Position numbers and translations under genes: made by a program | The notes under the pieces: model-generated | What the model saw: only the letters and a program-made list of their open reading frames with translations | Database searches by the model: none | What the model was told of the DNA's origin: nothing | Shown here: piece after piece, positions 1-13,433 of the stretch | Layout: the number at the start of each line of letters is the position of its first letter | Position numbering within the stretch: the first letter of the stretch is position 1 | Assembly: GCF_022539665.2 (NCBI RefSeq) | Contig: NC_081336.1 | Span: 2,914,001-2,978,000 of the forward strand | Direction: 5' to 3' | Source of the DNA: Daphnia carinata | Lineage: Eukaryota > Arthropoda > Branchiopoda > Diplostraca > Daphniidae | DNA length: 64,000 nt

Positions 1-540
1 AAAAAGGTGAAAGTGTCACCGTGGAGGTTCGTTTTCATTGGAAATTATTATTTCTTAAAAAAAAAAAAAAAAATGGCAATCAGTGCGATGATTGAGGTCC
101 CCCCCCCCTTTTTTTTTTGGAATGGTGATTTGAGACACGCCATTTTTTTTTTTTTTTTTTTAAATTCGGAATGCTCCTCCTCGGAAAGTGGAGGCCTTTT
201 TTTACCATCCGTCTTTTGTCGGCTGAGCAATTCATTGCTCATTTGCTCCTCTACCCGAAAAGAGAAAGACAGGCGGGACTCCCGCTGCTTTCCTACACAA
301 GATGAACGACCATTTGAAAACTTGAAAAAAAAAAAAAAAAAAGAAAATTTCATTCAATTGCCGTCCATGATGGGACTAAGAAAGTGAAACGTTTCGCCTT
401 CCCTTTCTTGAAATCATGCACATAATAACAGTTGGTATTTGTTTGGTAGAGGAATGTCGGTGCCTTTGTAGAGATGTGATGGTCTGATTGTGTTTTCTTT
501 CAACTCACATTCCGTATTTTTGATCCCCGATTGACCACAG
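1..540. other. Non-coding, probable Patronin intron
   Basis: No exon was recognised here. The stretch is dominated by A and T homopolymers, for example near 58-73, 144-161 and 325-342. It ends in a splice acceptor directly before the first recognised Patronin exon at 541, so it is most simply the 3' part of an upstream intron. ORFs here are made of homopolymer-encoded Lys and Phe runs. Confidence 0.6.
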
Positions 541-2236
541 GCGAAGCAAAGAGCGTCCGTACAATGGCTTCTGTCCAAATCGTACAGTCATCAGGTGCCC
601 GAAGATGTCAGAGAACCATTCTACCGCGACGTCGAGGTGAGTGAACATCAACATGAAAGAGAGAGAGAGAGAGAGACAGAGAGATGAGAGTTCTACATGT
701 GGACGTGAGTCAAATGTCGAATGTAAACAGGATCAAGAGTATCTGAAACCATCTGTCGTGCACGCCCTGGCCAACGCGGAGCTCTACTGCCTGGCATTGG
801 CGCACATATACGCCGATCCCAATTACAGCCAGTTGAACCACTGGGGCGTGATCCAGGCGCTGGCCAGGAAGGGCGTCTACGTGGCCGAGCCGTCCGACGT
901 GGCCCTGACGGAGACAACGCTCATTCACACATCGCCACTCCGAATGGTAAAATTCCAATTCGCATATAACCCCCCCCCCCCTCTCCCTCCCCCTTCCCCC
1001 ATCAATTGCTCTTTTTATTTGATTATTTTTTTGTTTGTTTGTTTGTTTGTTTGTTCCAATCAACCACATGTTATATGGCCGTGTTTGATTGCCCCGTTTT
1101 TTTTTTAAATTTAATTGATAGAGTGCCCACATGGCCGTCATGGAGGGCATCATGAACCTGTTTGTCAAGGAAGTCGTGTCGGCCGAAAGGGTGGTGGCCG
1201 CCATTAGGAGATTCACCGATTTGGACGCCTCCCAGACGCCTCCGCCGAAGGAAGCCGAACAGGCCCTACTCCTCTGGATCAACAAAGCCTGCCAGTCGCT
1301 CAAAAAACGGTTGACAGCCGAAGCCGATGGCAATGTAAAAAACATTTGATTTTTATTTTTATGTTTTTTTTTTTGTTTTTTTTTTTTGTTATCAGTAAAA
1401 CGATGTGAAGAGAAATTGAGGATGGGCCATCAAGCGCGTTGGGACGAATTGTTTCCTCGCGCTGATAAACCGGCCCGATCGGGCCGTTTAACGTTTGCCT
1501 CCATCATAATCTGTAAATGGGCCACGCGAAGTGAAACGATCATTGCGCCCCCACACACGGCAATATGAATACAACACATCGTAATCTCGTTTGAAACGGG
1601 CAGAGAGGGGGGGGGGGGGAGGGGGCCTGTTGAGTTGGACATTGTCTTCGTTTCGTTTGATGATTTATTTGATTGATTTTTTTTTTTATTGGGGAACGCA
1701 GGGAGAGGACGTTCCGAATTTCCCGGAACTGCGCGAGTTGGGCGACCTGAGCGACGGCATGTCGCTGCTCGGCTTGTTGGCCTTTTACGCCCCAGACCTG
1801 GTCGACTGGACCCGAATGGCAACCAACGAGCCATTCTCCATGGCCGATTGCCTCTACAATCTGGAAATGGTGCACAAGTTTTGCAGCGAGTCGCTACCCA
1901 ACAACATCTTCCACCTGGGGCTCGAAGACATTGTGTACATGCACAGGTACATTGTTTAAAAAAAAAAAACAAAAAAAACAAACGAACATGTCGTTTAATC
2001 ATCGTTTTTTTTGGGGGGGACGGGCGAGCAGTTCGGTCAGGCAAAATGTGCTGGCCTTTCTGGCCGATTTGTTCTACATCCTGGAAGTGCGTCCAGCCAA
2101 GTGTGTCCGGCCTCCCGGATTGATGCGCGATCGTTTCCCCGTCAATGAAGGTAAGACAACAACAACAAACAAAATAAATAAATAAAAATCAGTTTTTTTT
2201 TTTTTTTTGTCTTCGGTCAATTCTCCCGTTATGTTG

Positions 2237-2297
<61 letters not shown>

Positions 2298-3368
2298 TTT
2301 TTTTTTTTTTTAAAAAACAAAAAAAAAAAAAAAAAAAACAAGAAATGGGCCATTCTATTTGGTGTGTTGTTTTTTTTTTTTAGTTTTTTGTTTTGATTTT
2401 CGGTGTTGGTGGCGGCTGGGTTTTATTGTTTTTTTTTTCTTTCTTTTTTTTTTTTTAGACAAATAGAAAAATCCTTTTTGTTTAATTTGTGTAACTTGGA
2501 CTCGGTGGTGGGGTCGGGTGGGTTGGTGGTTTATTGGCTTTATCTGTCTTCTTCTTCTTCTATTCACGTCCGTCCGTCTTTTTTCTTTTCCCCCCCCCCT
2601 TTTTTACATATTTATTTTTATATTTTTTGACGTTGAATCTTTGGCGGAAAAAAAAAACAAACAAAAAAAAAAAAAACGTGTGACGTCATCATTAGAACAA
2701 TCGACTCCGCGCGATGCGCATTTCGGCGGCCAACTGTCGTCGCCGTTGAGGAAATCATTCCACCGCCGAACGAGTTTACAACCGCTGGTTAAATCTATTC
2801 CCGATTTACGGAAAGGTATCCCCCTTCCCTCATCGAAAATAAACATGGTCGACTCCTCTCCGTCTAAGAAGAAATAACTTGCAATACAAAACAATTGCGC
2901 ACCCGATAACCTTTTGCATCCCAATTTATTATCGTCCCGTTTCTCGTACACTAACAGCAGCAACTCCCAACGTATGCCATTTTTTTTTTTTTTTTAAACT
3001 TCCTTTTCATTCCTTCATTTATTTCGAGGTTACGGGTTTTTTTTTTTTTTTTTTTTTCTAAACTTTTAGTTGCATGGATTATATTGAATGTTATCTGCTC
3101 TTATTCCGCTTTAAAAAAAAAAAGCTAATTCTAAACGGGCTTTTCATTTTTTTTTTTTTTTTTTTTTTGCGTCGTGTTTCAAAAGACAATTGCATGTGCA
3201 CCCCCCGATGTTGTTTTCTGCGGTTGTTCACCTTGGCGTTGATTGTTTTTTCCGTGTGGTTCGTGCACGACGCAGGCCAGTTTTCTTCCTCGACTTGTTT
3301 TTTTTTTTTTTTTTTTTTTCTTTGTCCGCTTATTTTCATTTTGATGCTCCCCGAAAAAGAGAACACCC

Positions 3369-3401
<33 letters not shown>

Positions 3402-4381
3402 CGGGACCTGTTTTTTTTTTTTTTTTCTTTTCGGATTGTGAAGAAACGTTCGTCTGCATCCTATTGTGATGATCTCATTTTTTTTTTGTTTTTTTTGTTT
3501 TTCTCCTTTTATATTTCAGGTGGTAAAAATAACGTTATCCGGCGGCAGGGATCATTGCAAGAACGCGATCGAACAAAACGTCAAACCGTCCACGAAGGTA
3601 ACACCAAAAAACATTTTTTTTTTTTTTTTTTCAAAAAAGAAAAACATGATTATTACCATCATAACCATCATCATCGGTCAAAGAACACGTCTGTTAAGTT
3701 TTTTTTTTTTTTTTTTTCTGGTTGAGTGCAACAGTTGGGGGGGGGGGGGAAATTAGAATCAGATGGATGAGGGAGGCGTCGACAGGCAATTGAATATTCA
3801 TCCTCGTACCTCAGGCGATGTAGCTTTCAAAGAAGAAGAAGAAGAAGAAAAAAGTCTGGAAATACATTGAGCTTAATGTCGATCGATACAAGTCGGGAGG
3901 GGGGGGGGAATAAAATTCCAGCACGATCCTATTGGAATTGCAGGCGAGAGATAAGAAAATCAAGATGGAAGATGGATTGGTTATAAGAACTGATGAAACG
4001 CCCTTGACCCGTTCCATTGTCCCATTTAAATTTTCTTTTCTTTTTTTTTTTTATTCATTTATTTATACATTTTTTTTTTTTTTTTTTTATTGTTTTTATT
4101 TTTTTTTTATTTTTCCTCCTGTTGCGCCGTTTGTGTTGTTGTTTACGTTCTGGTTTCTATTATGTGTCTGCGTGTGTGTATGAGGTACAGTTTTGCCCTT
4201 TTATTTTCCATCTGTGCGTTCGGGGATAAATGGGAGCTCACGACAGCTGGAACAAGCAACAACGCCCGGGCGTGTGCGATCAGCTCAATCAAACTAGCCC
4301 CGTTTCTCGCGGGGACTAAAAAAAAAAAAAGGGTTCGGCCCAGTGATTGCGTTTGATTGCCCCTTTTATGGCCATGGCTAT

Positions 4382-4429
<48 letters not shown>

Positions 4430-7400
4430 ATTGCGTACGTGAAAAAGAAGAGGGAGGAGAAAGATGTGTTGATAGAAAGAAAATAGATTACAGGGGGGGG
4501 GGGGTGGAGGATGGCACGTATAAGTTTGAAATGTGAACAACTCACTAACCCCAAAAAGAAAACAAAAATAAAAACAAGGACAAATTAGGCTGCAATGTGT
4601 CTACGACGCGGAACACGCTCTATCCGGATTGGTGGTGGCCGTGCCAACACGGACCGGCAGATCAGTGCCACTACTGTCGGCCGTCATACGCCACCTTGTG
4701 GAGCCACCATGCTCATCGGCAGCAGCACACGGCGAACGATGCGATCGAACAAGGGAAAACCGGTAAAAAAAAACAAAAAACAAAACAAAAGAAAAACAAA
4801 AACACGCACCATCGTTTTCTTTCTTTCTTTTTTTTTCGTATTTACATTTGTTAAGTTGTCGTGACAAACATTTTGTTTTGCGTGCGATTTCTAGTTTGTT
4901 TTAGTTTCGATTTTATCTATTTTTTTTTAATTGCGTTTCGTTTGCAATGATTGGATGAGTGTTCAAACTTGGGCCACAGATAGGACGCACTGATAGGCCG
5001 CAGGTTTTCATTTTCGTTATCCGTTTCAAACACATTTTGATTTGCGTCGGGAAAAAAAAAAAAAAAAAAAACAATTGCCCAGCACGATCGATTATCTTTT
5101 GGTTTTTTTTTTTTTATACGTTTCAAAAACTCGTTAATGTCCATCATTTAGCCTTCCTCTTATCATTAGAAATAATCGATTTGATCAATTGCAAGTAAAA
5201 AAAAAAAAAAAAAAAAAAAATGATCAACTCGTTGTTGATTTTGCGCAGCCAACAGTTCGCAGATCGGGACGCCCCAACTGATGGCGGGATCGCCTCGTAG
5301 GCGGATGGAGATGGAACACACGCCGACGCAGCCAGGATGGCGACGATTCCTTTGTCGTCCACCGGGGCAAAACCGTCCCGACGCTCTACAACGTCGTGTC
5401 GGGCGGCGAAGGTGCGACGCCGAGGGGCTCGCGCGTCGCGGCCATCAAGGAACGTTTCAACATGGACACGAAAGCGGAGGAAAGAGGCGAAGATCGCCCA
5501 TCGTCGGCGTCCTCCGGTCCGGCCGGCGTCCCCTCCAATTGGGAGGATCGCAAGTCCGGCACGAGCTACGCAGGCCGTCGCTCTCGCCGCAACTCGATCA
5601 CGGACGACTCGCATTTGACGATCGAGAATTTCGGCGGCAGTCAGGACAATTTGTCCATGTTTGGCCGCAATCCCGATAAGGAGCCCGTGACGCTGCAGCA
5701 ATCCGGTAGGCGGCCGTCTATCGATGCCTGCACGCCCGACTCGATCCCGCCAGCCGCCGGAACACCCTCGACGCCATCAGGAGGCAACTATTGGAGGAGG
5801 AACAATGATCGCACCCGTTCTCAGGTATTTATTTTTTATTTATTTTTTTTTATTTTCTTATCTCGGTCGGGAAAATGAAAATGAAACATTTTTAAAAAAG
5901 AAAAGAAAAGGCCATTACCGCATCCGCCATCTGGTGGTTTTCCCGCCATTCTTCCGTGATAAAAAAAAAAAAAACGCAAAAAACAAAAGAAGGGAGTCGT
6001 TTTCCCGCTTTGACGGGAAATGACATTACGAAATTTGTGGATGTTTAAATTTGTTCTATTTAAAAAAAAAAATAAATAAATAAAATGGCGTATCACTTGT
6101 GAATGTACAGGAGAACCTGTCGGACTACTTAATGGACAACCGTGACGTCGAAGAGCAGCTGGACAGGCGTTCGAGGGCCAGCAGTCCCACTTACAGCAGC
6201 ATCAGCAGCACGGCCAAGAGCGGCAGCAACAACGGCAATAAGCAGCAGTTTGTCATCATCGCCTCGAACGCGGCCGAGCCGGCCGACGTCTACGAGGACA
6301 CGCGCGTCAACTTGGCCCGCGCCACCAATTTCGCCGAGCTGTCGAAATTGCGTGAAAGTCTCGGCTCCAATTCCGCCATCAACATCGTCTACATGCAACA
6401 GGAGAAGGATCCCCTTCAAGGTCTGTGTCCGCCCCATCCCTCCCTCCCTCCCCCCCCCATCCCCCACAAAAAAAATTGTTCCAGTTTATTTATTTCTATT
6501 TGATTTTTTTTTTTTTTTTTTTCGAAAAATGGACGGACAGGCAAAGGGAGTGGCGTCGGATCGCCCGTTTCGCAACACGCCAGGCGGGTCAGCGAGAACC
6601 AGCGCAAACACGGCGGAGGCATCACCATCGCCGAGGCCATGTCTTCCTCGTCTTGGGAGCCGCAGACGCCCGTCGTCGACAAAGATCGCCTGGAGAATTT
6701 GACGGCGGACGACATGAACTCGGCCGCAGATCTTTACGGCATTCGACTCAAGATGGAAGAGAAGCGGAAACGGATCGAAGCCGAGAAAAGGCAGCAGGAG
6801 CTGATCGCCAACCGACAGAGAGAAAAGGTCGGCAAGGCGGCCTTCCTCCAGGTAAACATCCAGCACATCTTTTACTGATCTCTCTCTTTGCCTTTTTGCC
6901 TCTACCCCCCCCCTCTCTCCTCCAATCTAACGGCCCTGGATCTAACAAAAAAAAAAAAAAAAATCCTAGCAGATGTGTACACATAGACATGCACACATAG
7001 AACGAAGAGTCTTGTGATAGTCCTTCTTTTGTTTTCTTTTTCTTTTCTTTTTTTTTAGTAGCTTTTTAATTGATTTTTATTTCGATTTTGAATTCACGCG
7101 GCGCTATTTGCACCTTTCTTTTAACACGCTGTTGCTGGCATGTGTTTGAATCTCAGGCGGTGGTCAAAGGCAAAGTGGACGGACGGGACGGCCACGCCAG
7201 TCCCGTCGATTATTACGGCGGCGGCATGGAATCGCCTTCGAGGCCTCACCATCCGGCCGTCGGCCAGCAGCAGCAGCAACCGCCGCTCCACCATCACGCG
7301 CATCAACTGCCGACGCCCGACTACGAGATGGCCGACTACGCCGAGTTCAATCAGCGTCACCATCTCAATCAGCCGCCGTTGCATCACGCGCTGCCTTACG

Positions 7401-7700
7401 ATCCGTACCGGATGGGCCATCCGGCGCAGCAAGCGTCGCCCATGAACGGCGGTGGGGTGGGAGGGGGTATGGTGGCCATGGATCCCAATCAGCAGCAGGG
7501 CCAGTTTTACTTGCACGAGCCGTCGCCGACGTCGCGACGCACCTGGGGCCAGCCGCAGCCCATCAGCGCGGCACCTCTGCAGCCTTCCATGGCGTACCGA
7601 CCGGACGATATGCTCGGCTACGGTATGCCGCAACAACAACAACAGCAACAACAACAACCCAGACGAGCCCAATGGGGCACACCCCAACCGGTAACGTTTT

Positions 7701-7748
<48 letters not shown>

Positions 7749-10378
7749 TTGGTTTCATTTTTTCTTATTTTTATTTTTGCTTTGGCAATTGAATTATTTT
7801 AACATCTTGCACGGCCTTGGGCGCAATTGTTCATTCATGACTAATTACGTCCCCAATCGAATAGGCAACATTGCACGGCATGTCCTTTTCTCTACCCGTT
7901 TGCCCCTTCTGCCTCCCTCCCGACTAAATGCAAATTCTCCAATTGTTATTTGATTATTTTCTGTTATTTTCTAAATTATTTTTTAATCAAATGTTTGATG
8001 TGTTATAGGTGAGAGCGATGATGAATCACCACGGTTACATGATGAATCCGAACCAGGGCAATTACATGGATGCGCACGGACCTCCGCAGGGCTACGTCAT
8101 GCCGACGCCGCCCCGCCATCCGATGGACAATCCGTACGATGCGCAGCATTACTACGCCAACGGGTCGCAATTCAATCAGCCAGAGCCGCAGGATCCATAT
8201 TTTTACAGTCCGGCGCGTACGCAGCAGCAACAGCAGCAGCAGCAGCAGCAACAGCCGCAGCCGCATATGATGCAGCAACCCCCCCAGCAACAACAACAAC
8301 AACATCAGCAGCATCAGCAGCAGCAGCAGCAGCAGCAACAACAACAACAACAACAAGCACCACAACAACAACAACAGCAACAGCAATCTCAATCACATGT
8401 TTATCAACAGGGTTACGGTGGCCCTCCAGCGGCCGGATCGCCTCGAGGTTACAATCAATCGCCTCAGCATAATTATCCGTCAGCGGCCGATCAGAGGGCG
8501 CCGTTCCGGCTTCACGCTCCCGAGCCAGTGGCGGTCGAACCCGTCGTCATGCGTGCCACGACGGCTGGCGTCCAGTCCAAGCAAAGCCAAGTGCCCGAAT
8601 TGCATCGGGGATCCGTCCAGCCGCAGCCGAAAGGGCCGCAGCCGGAGCAGCGCTGCCAATCGCAGACGATCACCAGGCCCGTTCCGGCCACGCGGACCAT
8701 GACGCCCGTTCGAAGTAGCGCGCCCAGCAACGGCGGACAGTCGTCGTCGTCGTCCACGTCGGCGGCCGGCTCTCCCGTCGGCAGTGGGGGCGTTTTTCAC
8801 GCTGCCATGCCAACGCCATCTATTGACGACATGGAACCGCAAAACGTGTCGTTCATCGAGACGCCATCGGCGCTGGCCAGCGAAGGCACGGACGAAGGGG
8901 ACCTCCAGCTTCCTCGCCGGCTGCGCAATTTGAACATCACCTCAGGCAACCGGACGTACAGGATTCCGCACGAAGCGACCCAGTCTTCTCCGCCTCGTCC
9001 GGCGTTGTTGAAAACTTTCCGAGCCAGTCCCAACCCGTGCAGCAGCAGCAGCACCAGCAGCAGCAGCCCCGTCTCGCCTTCGCCGAGCAGCGCCTACCTG
9101 GCACCACAGGCCCATTCGTCCGGCTCGGAATCGCCCGACGAAGCGGCCGTGCTGGACGAGGGGGTCAAAACGGAGAAGCTGAAGGACAACATCGAGGCCG
9201 ATCGGGGCTTCATCATCACGTTCGACGACGTGGCCACCGGCCCCAAAAGACCCAAACCTCAGCTGGGATCGAAACGGCAACCCTCGCCGAAGAAGCTGTC
9301 CAACTACTCGGCGCCGCCCGAGACGCCCGTGTCTAGCTCGCCGGCCTACAATCACAGCAGCAAGGCTGGAAGCAGTCGGGTACGTGAAACTCGTTGGCCT
9401 TGGCTCTTGCCGCTTCATTAGGCGCGTTCACGCTCAATTGATTTTCAATTTCTATAAAAATAACAGGAAGGAAGTCCCCGACGGTCGTTGTCGTCGATGG
9501 CCCGAGAAAACCGCGACGACTATTCGCCCTTCACGCCCGATTCGCGTGATTCTGGATTCGGACAAAACAGCCAAGAAGAGCTGAAGCTGTTCAATATGGC
9601 CACGGCCTTGCCCGGGACGTTGCCCGGAGGCGATCGCAACCTGCGCGATTACGATTCGCAAGACGACGAATCGGCCCCAACGGGCCTGGTCATCGGTGAC
9701 GAACTCGTCAATCCCGATCCGGTAAATTTTCAAAATAATTACATCAAAATCAATCAGAAATATTCAGGTTTCGAATTTTGAATTTTGTAGGAGGCGATGG
9801 ATGAGATGGAAAGAAAGAAGGAGAAGATTCTGATGCAGTCGTTGAGGCGCAAGCAGCAACAAGAAGAAGTCCGACAGCGCAAAGAGCAGGAAGCACTCCA
9901 GCGCAAGGAAGAGGAGCGTGCCAAGGAAGAAGAGAAACAGAGGAAAAAGGAGGAAGAGAAAGCTCGACGGGCCATCATTTTCGAACAATACAAGATCAAA
10001 AAAGCCATGGAAGAAGCCGAAAAAGAGGTACTTGGCGCTTCAACACATTTGAAACGCGACACAACGTTTTGGAAAATGAAATGTTGTGACGTTTTAGGGC
10101 CGTCCGTACGAGATGCCGGATCAGATGGGCTCCAAATCCGGGCCCAAGATGAGGCCCAAGAGCAGCACGCCGTCCCGGCCGCGTCCCAAAACGATTCACG
10201 TCGAATCCGGCCCGTCGGAAGCGTACACGTCTCGCACCGTGTCCACCATGGCCAGCAAGGGCAAACGAGGATCGGGCAACAACCTAGCGGGTTTGTTCTG
10301 CTTTTTTTTTTTTCGTGAATTCCACAACGCACGTTTCATTTCCTACAATAAAATTTTGACATTCAATGATGTTTTATG

Positions 10379-10411
<33 letters not shown>

Positions 10412-11558
10412 AATCGAAATGATTCGCGAGGTGATGGAGTCCGTGGATCGAATCCCGCCCTCAGCCGACGTGGTTCCAATTCCAGTCTGCACGGAGGTAA
10501 GCGATTGCGAAATTTAATTTTTCCCTTTTAAGTTTTGGCCATTTTTTTTTTTTTTTAACGTTGTTTCGATTTTGTTTTGAATTCTACGTCGACGTCAAAG
10601 CACGAAATTTTTATTTTTATTTTTTTTTTTTTATTTTTTAGTGTTATTAATTATGACGTATTTCCCTTTTTTTTATTTTGATGTTGTTTTTTGGTTTTTA
10701 AATGTGTCCCCTGCCGTTGCGTTTCGCTTTTGTGAATAGACTCTCAGACCCCTAATCGTTATCGGACCATGGAACGAGGACATTCGGGCCGCAAGGATCT
10801 ATCGGTCCCGAGATATCCACGTAAGTTTTCGTGTTTCATTTGTTTTTGTTCTGTGCGTGCATCACGTATGAAAGCAACCCGCCTGATTTTTTTTTTTTCC
10901 CCATTCCATTTTGCTGTTTTCCTTTCGTTTTTTTTTTTTGTTTTTAAATTTTGATTTCATTCGTTCGTGAATGACCAGACATTAACATTTAGAAAAGCAA
11001 TTTGCTCTTTGCTGTGTATTTCAATTTGCTCTCGTGATTGGCTTGATTTTATTTTTGATTGCGAATGTTTCTTTTTGGCATGTGACGCGCTGTAGAATCA
11101 GGAGGCAGCACTCGCAATTCACGCGAGGATTTGTACGGATCCCGTAATTATCGCGGCTCTAATTCGTCCCTCAATGACGGTAGGTTTCCCCCCTTGTTGG
11201 CCAATCGTCGTTTGGTGTGTTTCTCGCCATCCCGCTTGCTGTTTGATGCCCCACCATTTCATTCGTTTGTCTCTCGTTCAAAAAATTCTTATCAGCCTTT
11301 TTTTTTTTTATTTCTTTGATTTGAATTTTGATTGAAAAATTGTCTAAGCGTTTTTTTTTTGTTTGTTTGTTTAAATTTCTCTGATTTCATTTGTTTTTCG
11401 CTTTTTATTTTTATTTTTTTTGTTTTTGTTTTTTTATGAATCTCATTTACGACAGCCGACTCGTACGAAGCTTACCATACACCGTTGGTGCATTCCGGCC
11501 GGAAGGGTAGCGGTTTCATGACAGGTAAATACACGATCTTCTTTCTACCACTGACTCA

Positions 11559-11592
<34 letters not shown>

Positions 11593-11760
11593 ATTTCATG
11601 ACGAAATGTGGTGACTTGTGTAAAAACAAAATGCAGGGCAGTTAACCTAGACGCAACAGTATTCAAATTGGCTATTGCATCTCATATTCAGCTTCATCTG
11701 CTTTTTACAATTCAAATTTATTTTTATTCTACTCTCTTTCATCTCATTGGCTTTTCTTTT

Positions 11761-11795
<35 letters not shown>

Positions 11796-13433
11796 CAATT
11801 GGCTTTTCATTCAATCATCTACGCCTTGTCTTAAAATTTTTCTTGCGGGGGGGGTGATTGGCCGGTTGTTTGCAGGCGGTCGACAGGCGGAAGCGACCGT
11901 TATGGCGGCAACCGCAGCGGCGGCCGCAAGGCCGGCCGTCCGCACTAGCAACATGATCTTGCGTCGTAGTGGCTCTCTCATGGATTTCAACGGTGAGCTC
12001 TGCTGTGCTTTTTTTTCCTTTCAACTAACCGTTCGGCTTTTTTTTTTTTTTTTTTTATCAACTGCTGAAAATGTGGCCTCATTTTCTTTCGTTTGTGTTT
12101 GGGTAATGGCTCTAGAAAAAACGCTTCTCATTGGCACATTAGGGTTTTTAATGGCGCAATTCAAACTGTGTTTCTTGGGTGAAACTGGAACGTTTTTTTT
12201 TTTTTTTTCCCTAACCAAACAAGACGTTTTTTTTTGTTTTTTTTTGGACACGTTCAATTGGTTTGTTCATTTTAAATGAAGGATTCGTTTTTTGTTTTTT
12301 TTTTTGTTTTTGCCTTGCCAACCTTTGCTGCCTTTTGCCCTTTTGGTCTATCTACGATGCCTTTCATTGCTCTCCGTGCTTTCTAGATGGGGATGCAGGT
12401 GTGGGCGGAAGAACGAATCCGCCTTCACGGAGAATCTCTCCGGCCGTCACGCCCACTTCCACCCCTTTTCGACGATTTCCTTCGCCATCTGGTACACACC
12501 TTTGTGCCGTGTCTTTTCACATTGTTTTTTTTGTTTTGTTTTTTTTTTACGTCGCTCTTTCACGACACAAAGCCGTTCGTCTTTGTTTGTTTCGCCTTGC
12601 GTTTTTTTTCTGTCATTGGGGTTGCACGCGTTTCGCTTGTTAACCCACATCGATCTGCTGCCTCGTGTCTATCACCTTTTGCTGTGCGTCCATTAAAAAA
12701 TTGGAACTTGAATTTTGTACGTAGGTCCTGGATCCCTACCACCCGGTTTGGTTAGCAAGCGTCGCGGTTTCGACGATGGCGCTAGTGATATTAGCTCAAA
12801 TCAAGATTACATAGGTACGATTTAATTATATATATATATATTTTTTTTTTATTATTATTGTTTCTTGTTGAAGTCTGACATTTATTTTTTTTTTTTTTTT
12901 TGCATCTTAGGCCCTCGATTGTACAAGCAGCCAGCGGCTCGCTCTAACCGTTCGATTATACTGAACGCGGTCGAATATTGCGTCTTTCCCGGCGTGGTGA
13001 ATCGCGAGGCCAAGCAGCGCGTCCTCGAGGAAATCACGCGTTCGGAGAGCAAGAATTTCCTCGTCCTGTTCCGCGACGGCGGGCTGACATTCCGCGCCCT
13101 TTACTCATTCAATCCGGAGAAAGAAGAAATTATCAAGATGTACGGCACCGGGCCTAAAGTGGTGAATGACACCATGTTCGAAAAATTTTTCAAGTAAGAA
13201 ATCCCTTTTGTTTTTTTGTTTGTTTTTTTTTTTTTTTTTTGTTTAATTCGTTGATTTGAATATTCAAATGGGCTCTTGATCACGACAGATACAACTCTGG
13301 TGGCAAGTGTTTTTCTCAAGTCCATACTAAACACTTGACAGTGACAATTGACGCGTTCACAATTCACGCCGGCCTTTGGCAAGGCAAGAAACAAAGCCTA
13401 CCCAACAAAAAGGACATGACGTTGGTCATTTAA
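541..13433 (+). CDS. Patronin: Patronin/CAMSAP microtubule minus-end-binding protein (5' partial, 25 exons)
   Basis: Exons: 541-636, 731-946, 1122-1334, 1702-1946, 2032-2150, 2696-2815, 3520-3597, 4589-4762, 5249-5824, 6111-6420, 6541-6851, 7157-7690, 8009-9379, 9467-9721, 9791-10027, 10098-10290, 10410-10496, 10740-10820, 11096-11179, 11456-11524, 11876-11992, 12387-12491, 12725-12814, 12911-13193, 13289-13433. All have GT-AG borders and phases agree, except for one extra base in 5249-5824. The first five exons encode the CAMSAP N-terminal CH-type region (ELYCLALAHIYADPNYSQ, GVIQALARKGVYV). Exon 9791-10027 is a Glu/Lys/Arg-rich coiled coil. The last two exons form the CKK domain (NAVEYCVFPGVVNREAK, ending DMTLVI), the family hallmark that binds microtubule minus ends. 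About 2035 residues are visible; the start codon lies upstream of the window. The middle is disordered and poly-Gln rich. Known family role: protecting non-centrosomal minus ends. Exons 2696-2815, 3520-3597, 4589-4762 and the seven small exons from 10410 to 12814 are all phase 1-1 multiples of three, so inclusion probably varies. Confidence 0.93.
2237..2340. repeat. Homopolymer tract (T run, A run, T run, A run)
   Basis: About 100 bases made almost only of alternating long T and A runs inside a Patronin intron. It could form a hairpin. The run lengths are likely unreliable in any assembly. Confidence 0.85.
4386..4424. repeat. (CT)n microsatellite
   Basis: Nearly pure CT dinucleotide array in the intron before the Cys/His-rich Patronin exon. 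Confidence 0.9.
8220..8390 (+). repeat. Poly-glutamine coding repeat in Patronin
   Basis: Mixed CAG/CAA repeats in frame inside the 1371-nt exon 8009-9379, encoding three long Gln-rich blocks broken by Pro, His, Met and Ala. Shorter Gln runs lie at 7266-7279 and 7629-7659. The mixture of CAA and CAG argues for a repeat that is translated and somewhat stabilised rather than a pure expanding microsatellite. Confidence 0.9.

Noticed and set aside
1396-1568. Possible Patronin exon after the acceptor at 1395
   Set aside because: In the needed phase the first codon is TAA. Splicing from 1334 to 1702 joins conserved sequence directly.
3940-4020. Possible extra Patronin exon reading ARDKKIKMEDGLVIRTDE
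   Set aside because: It follows a CAG but, in the phase required by neighbouring exons, hits a stop after three codons, and no donor keeps the frame.
7121-8396. Antisense Leu-, Val- and Ala-rich ORFs (7121-7687, 8003-8392, 8172-8396)
   Set aside because: They are shadows of the Patronin Gln-rich coding sequence read on the other strand.
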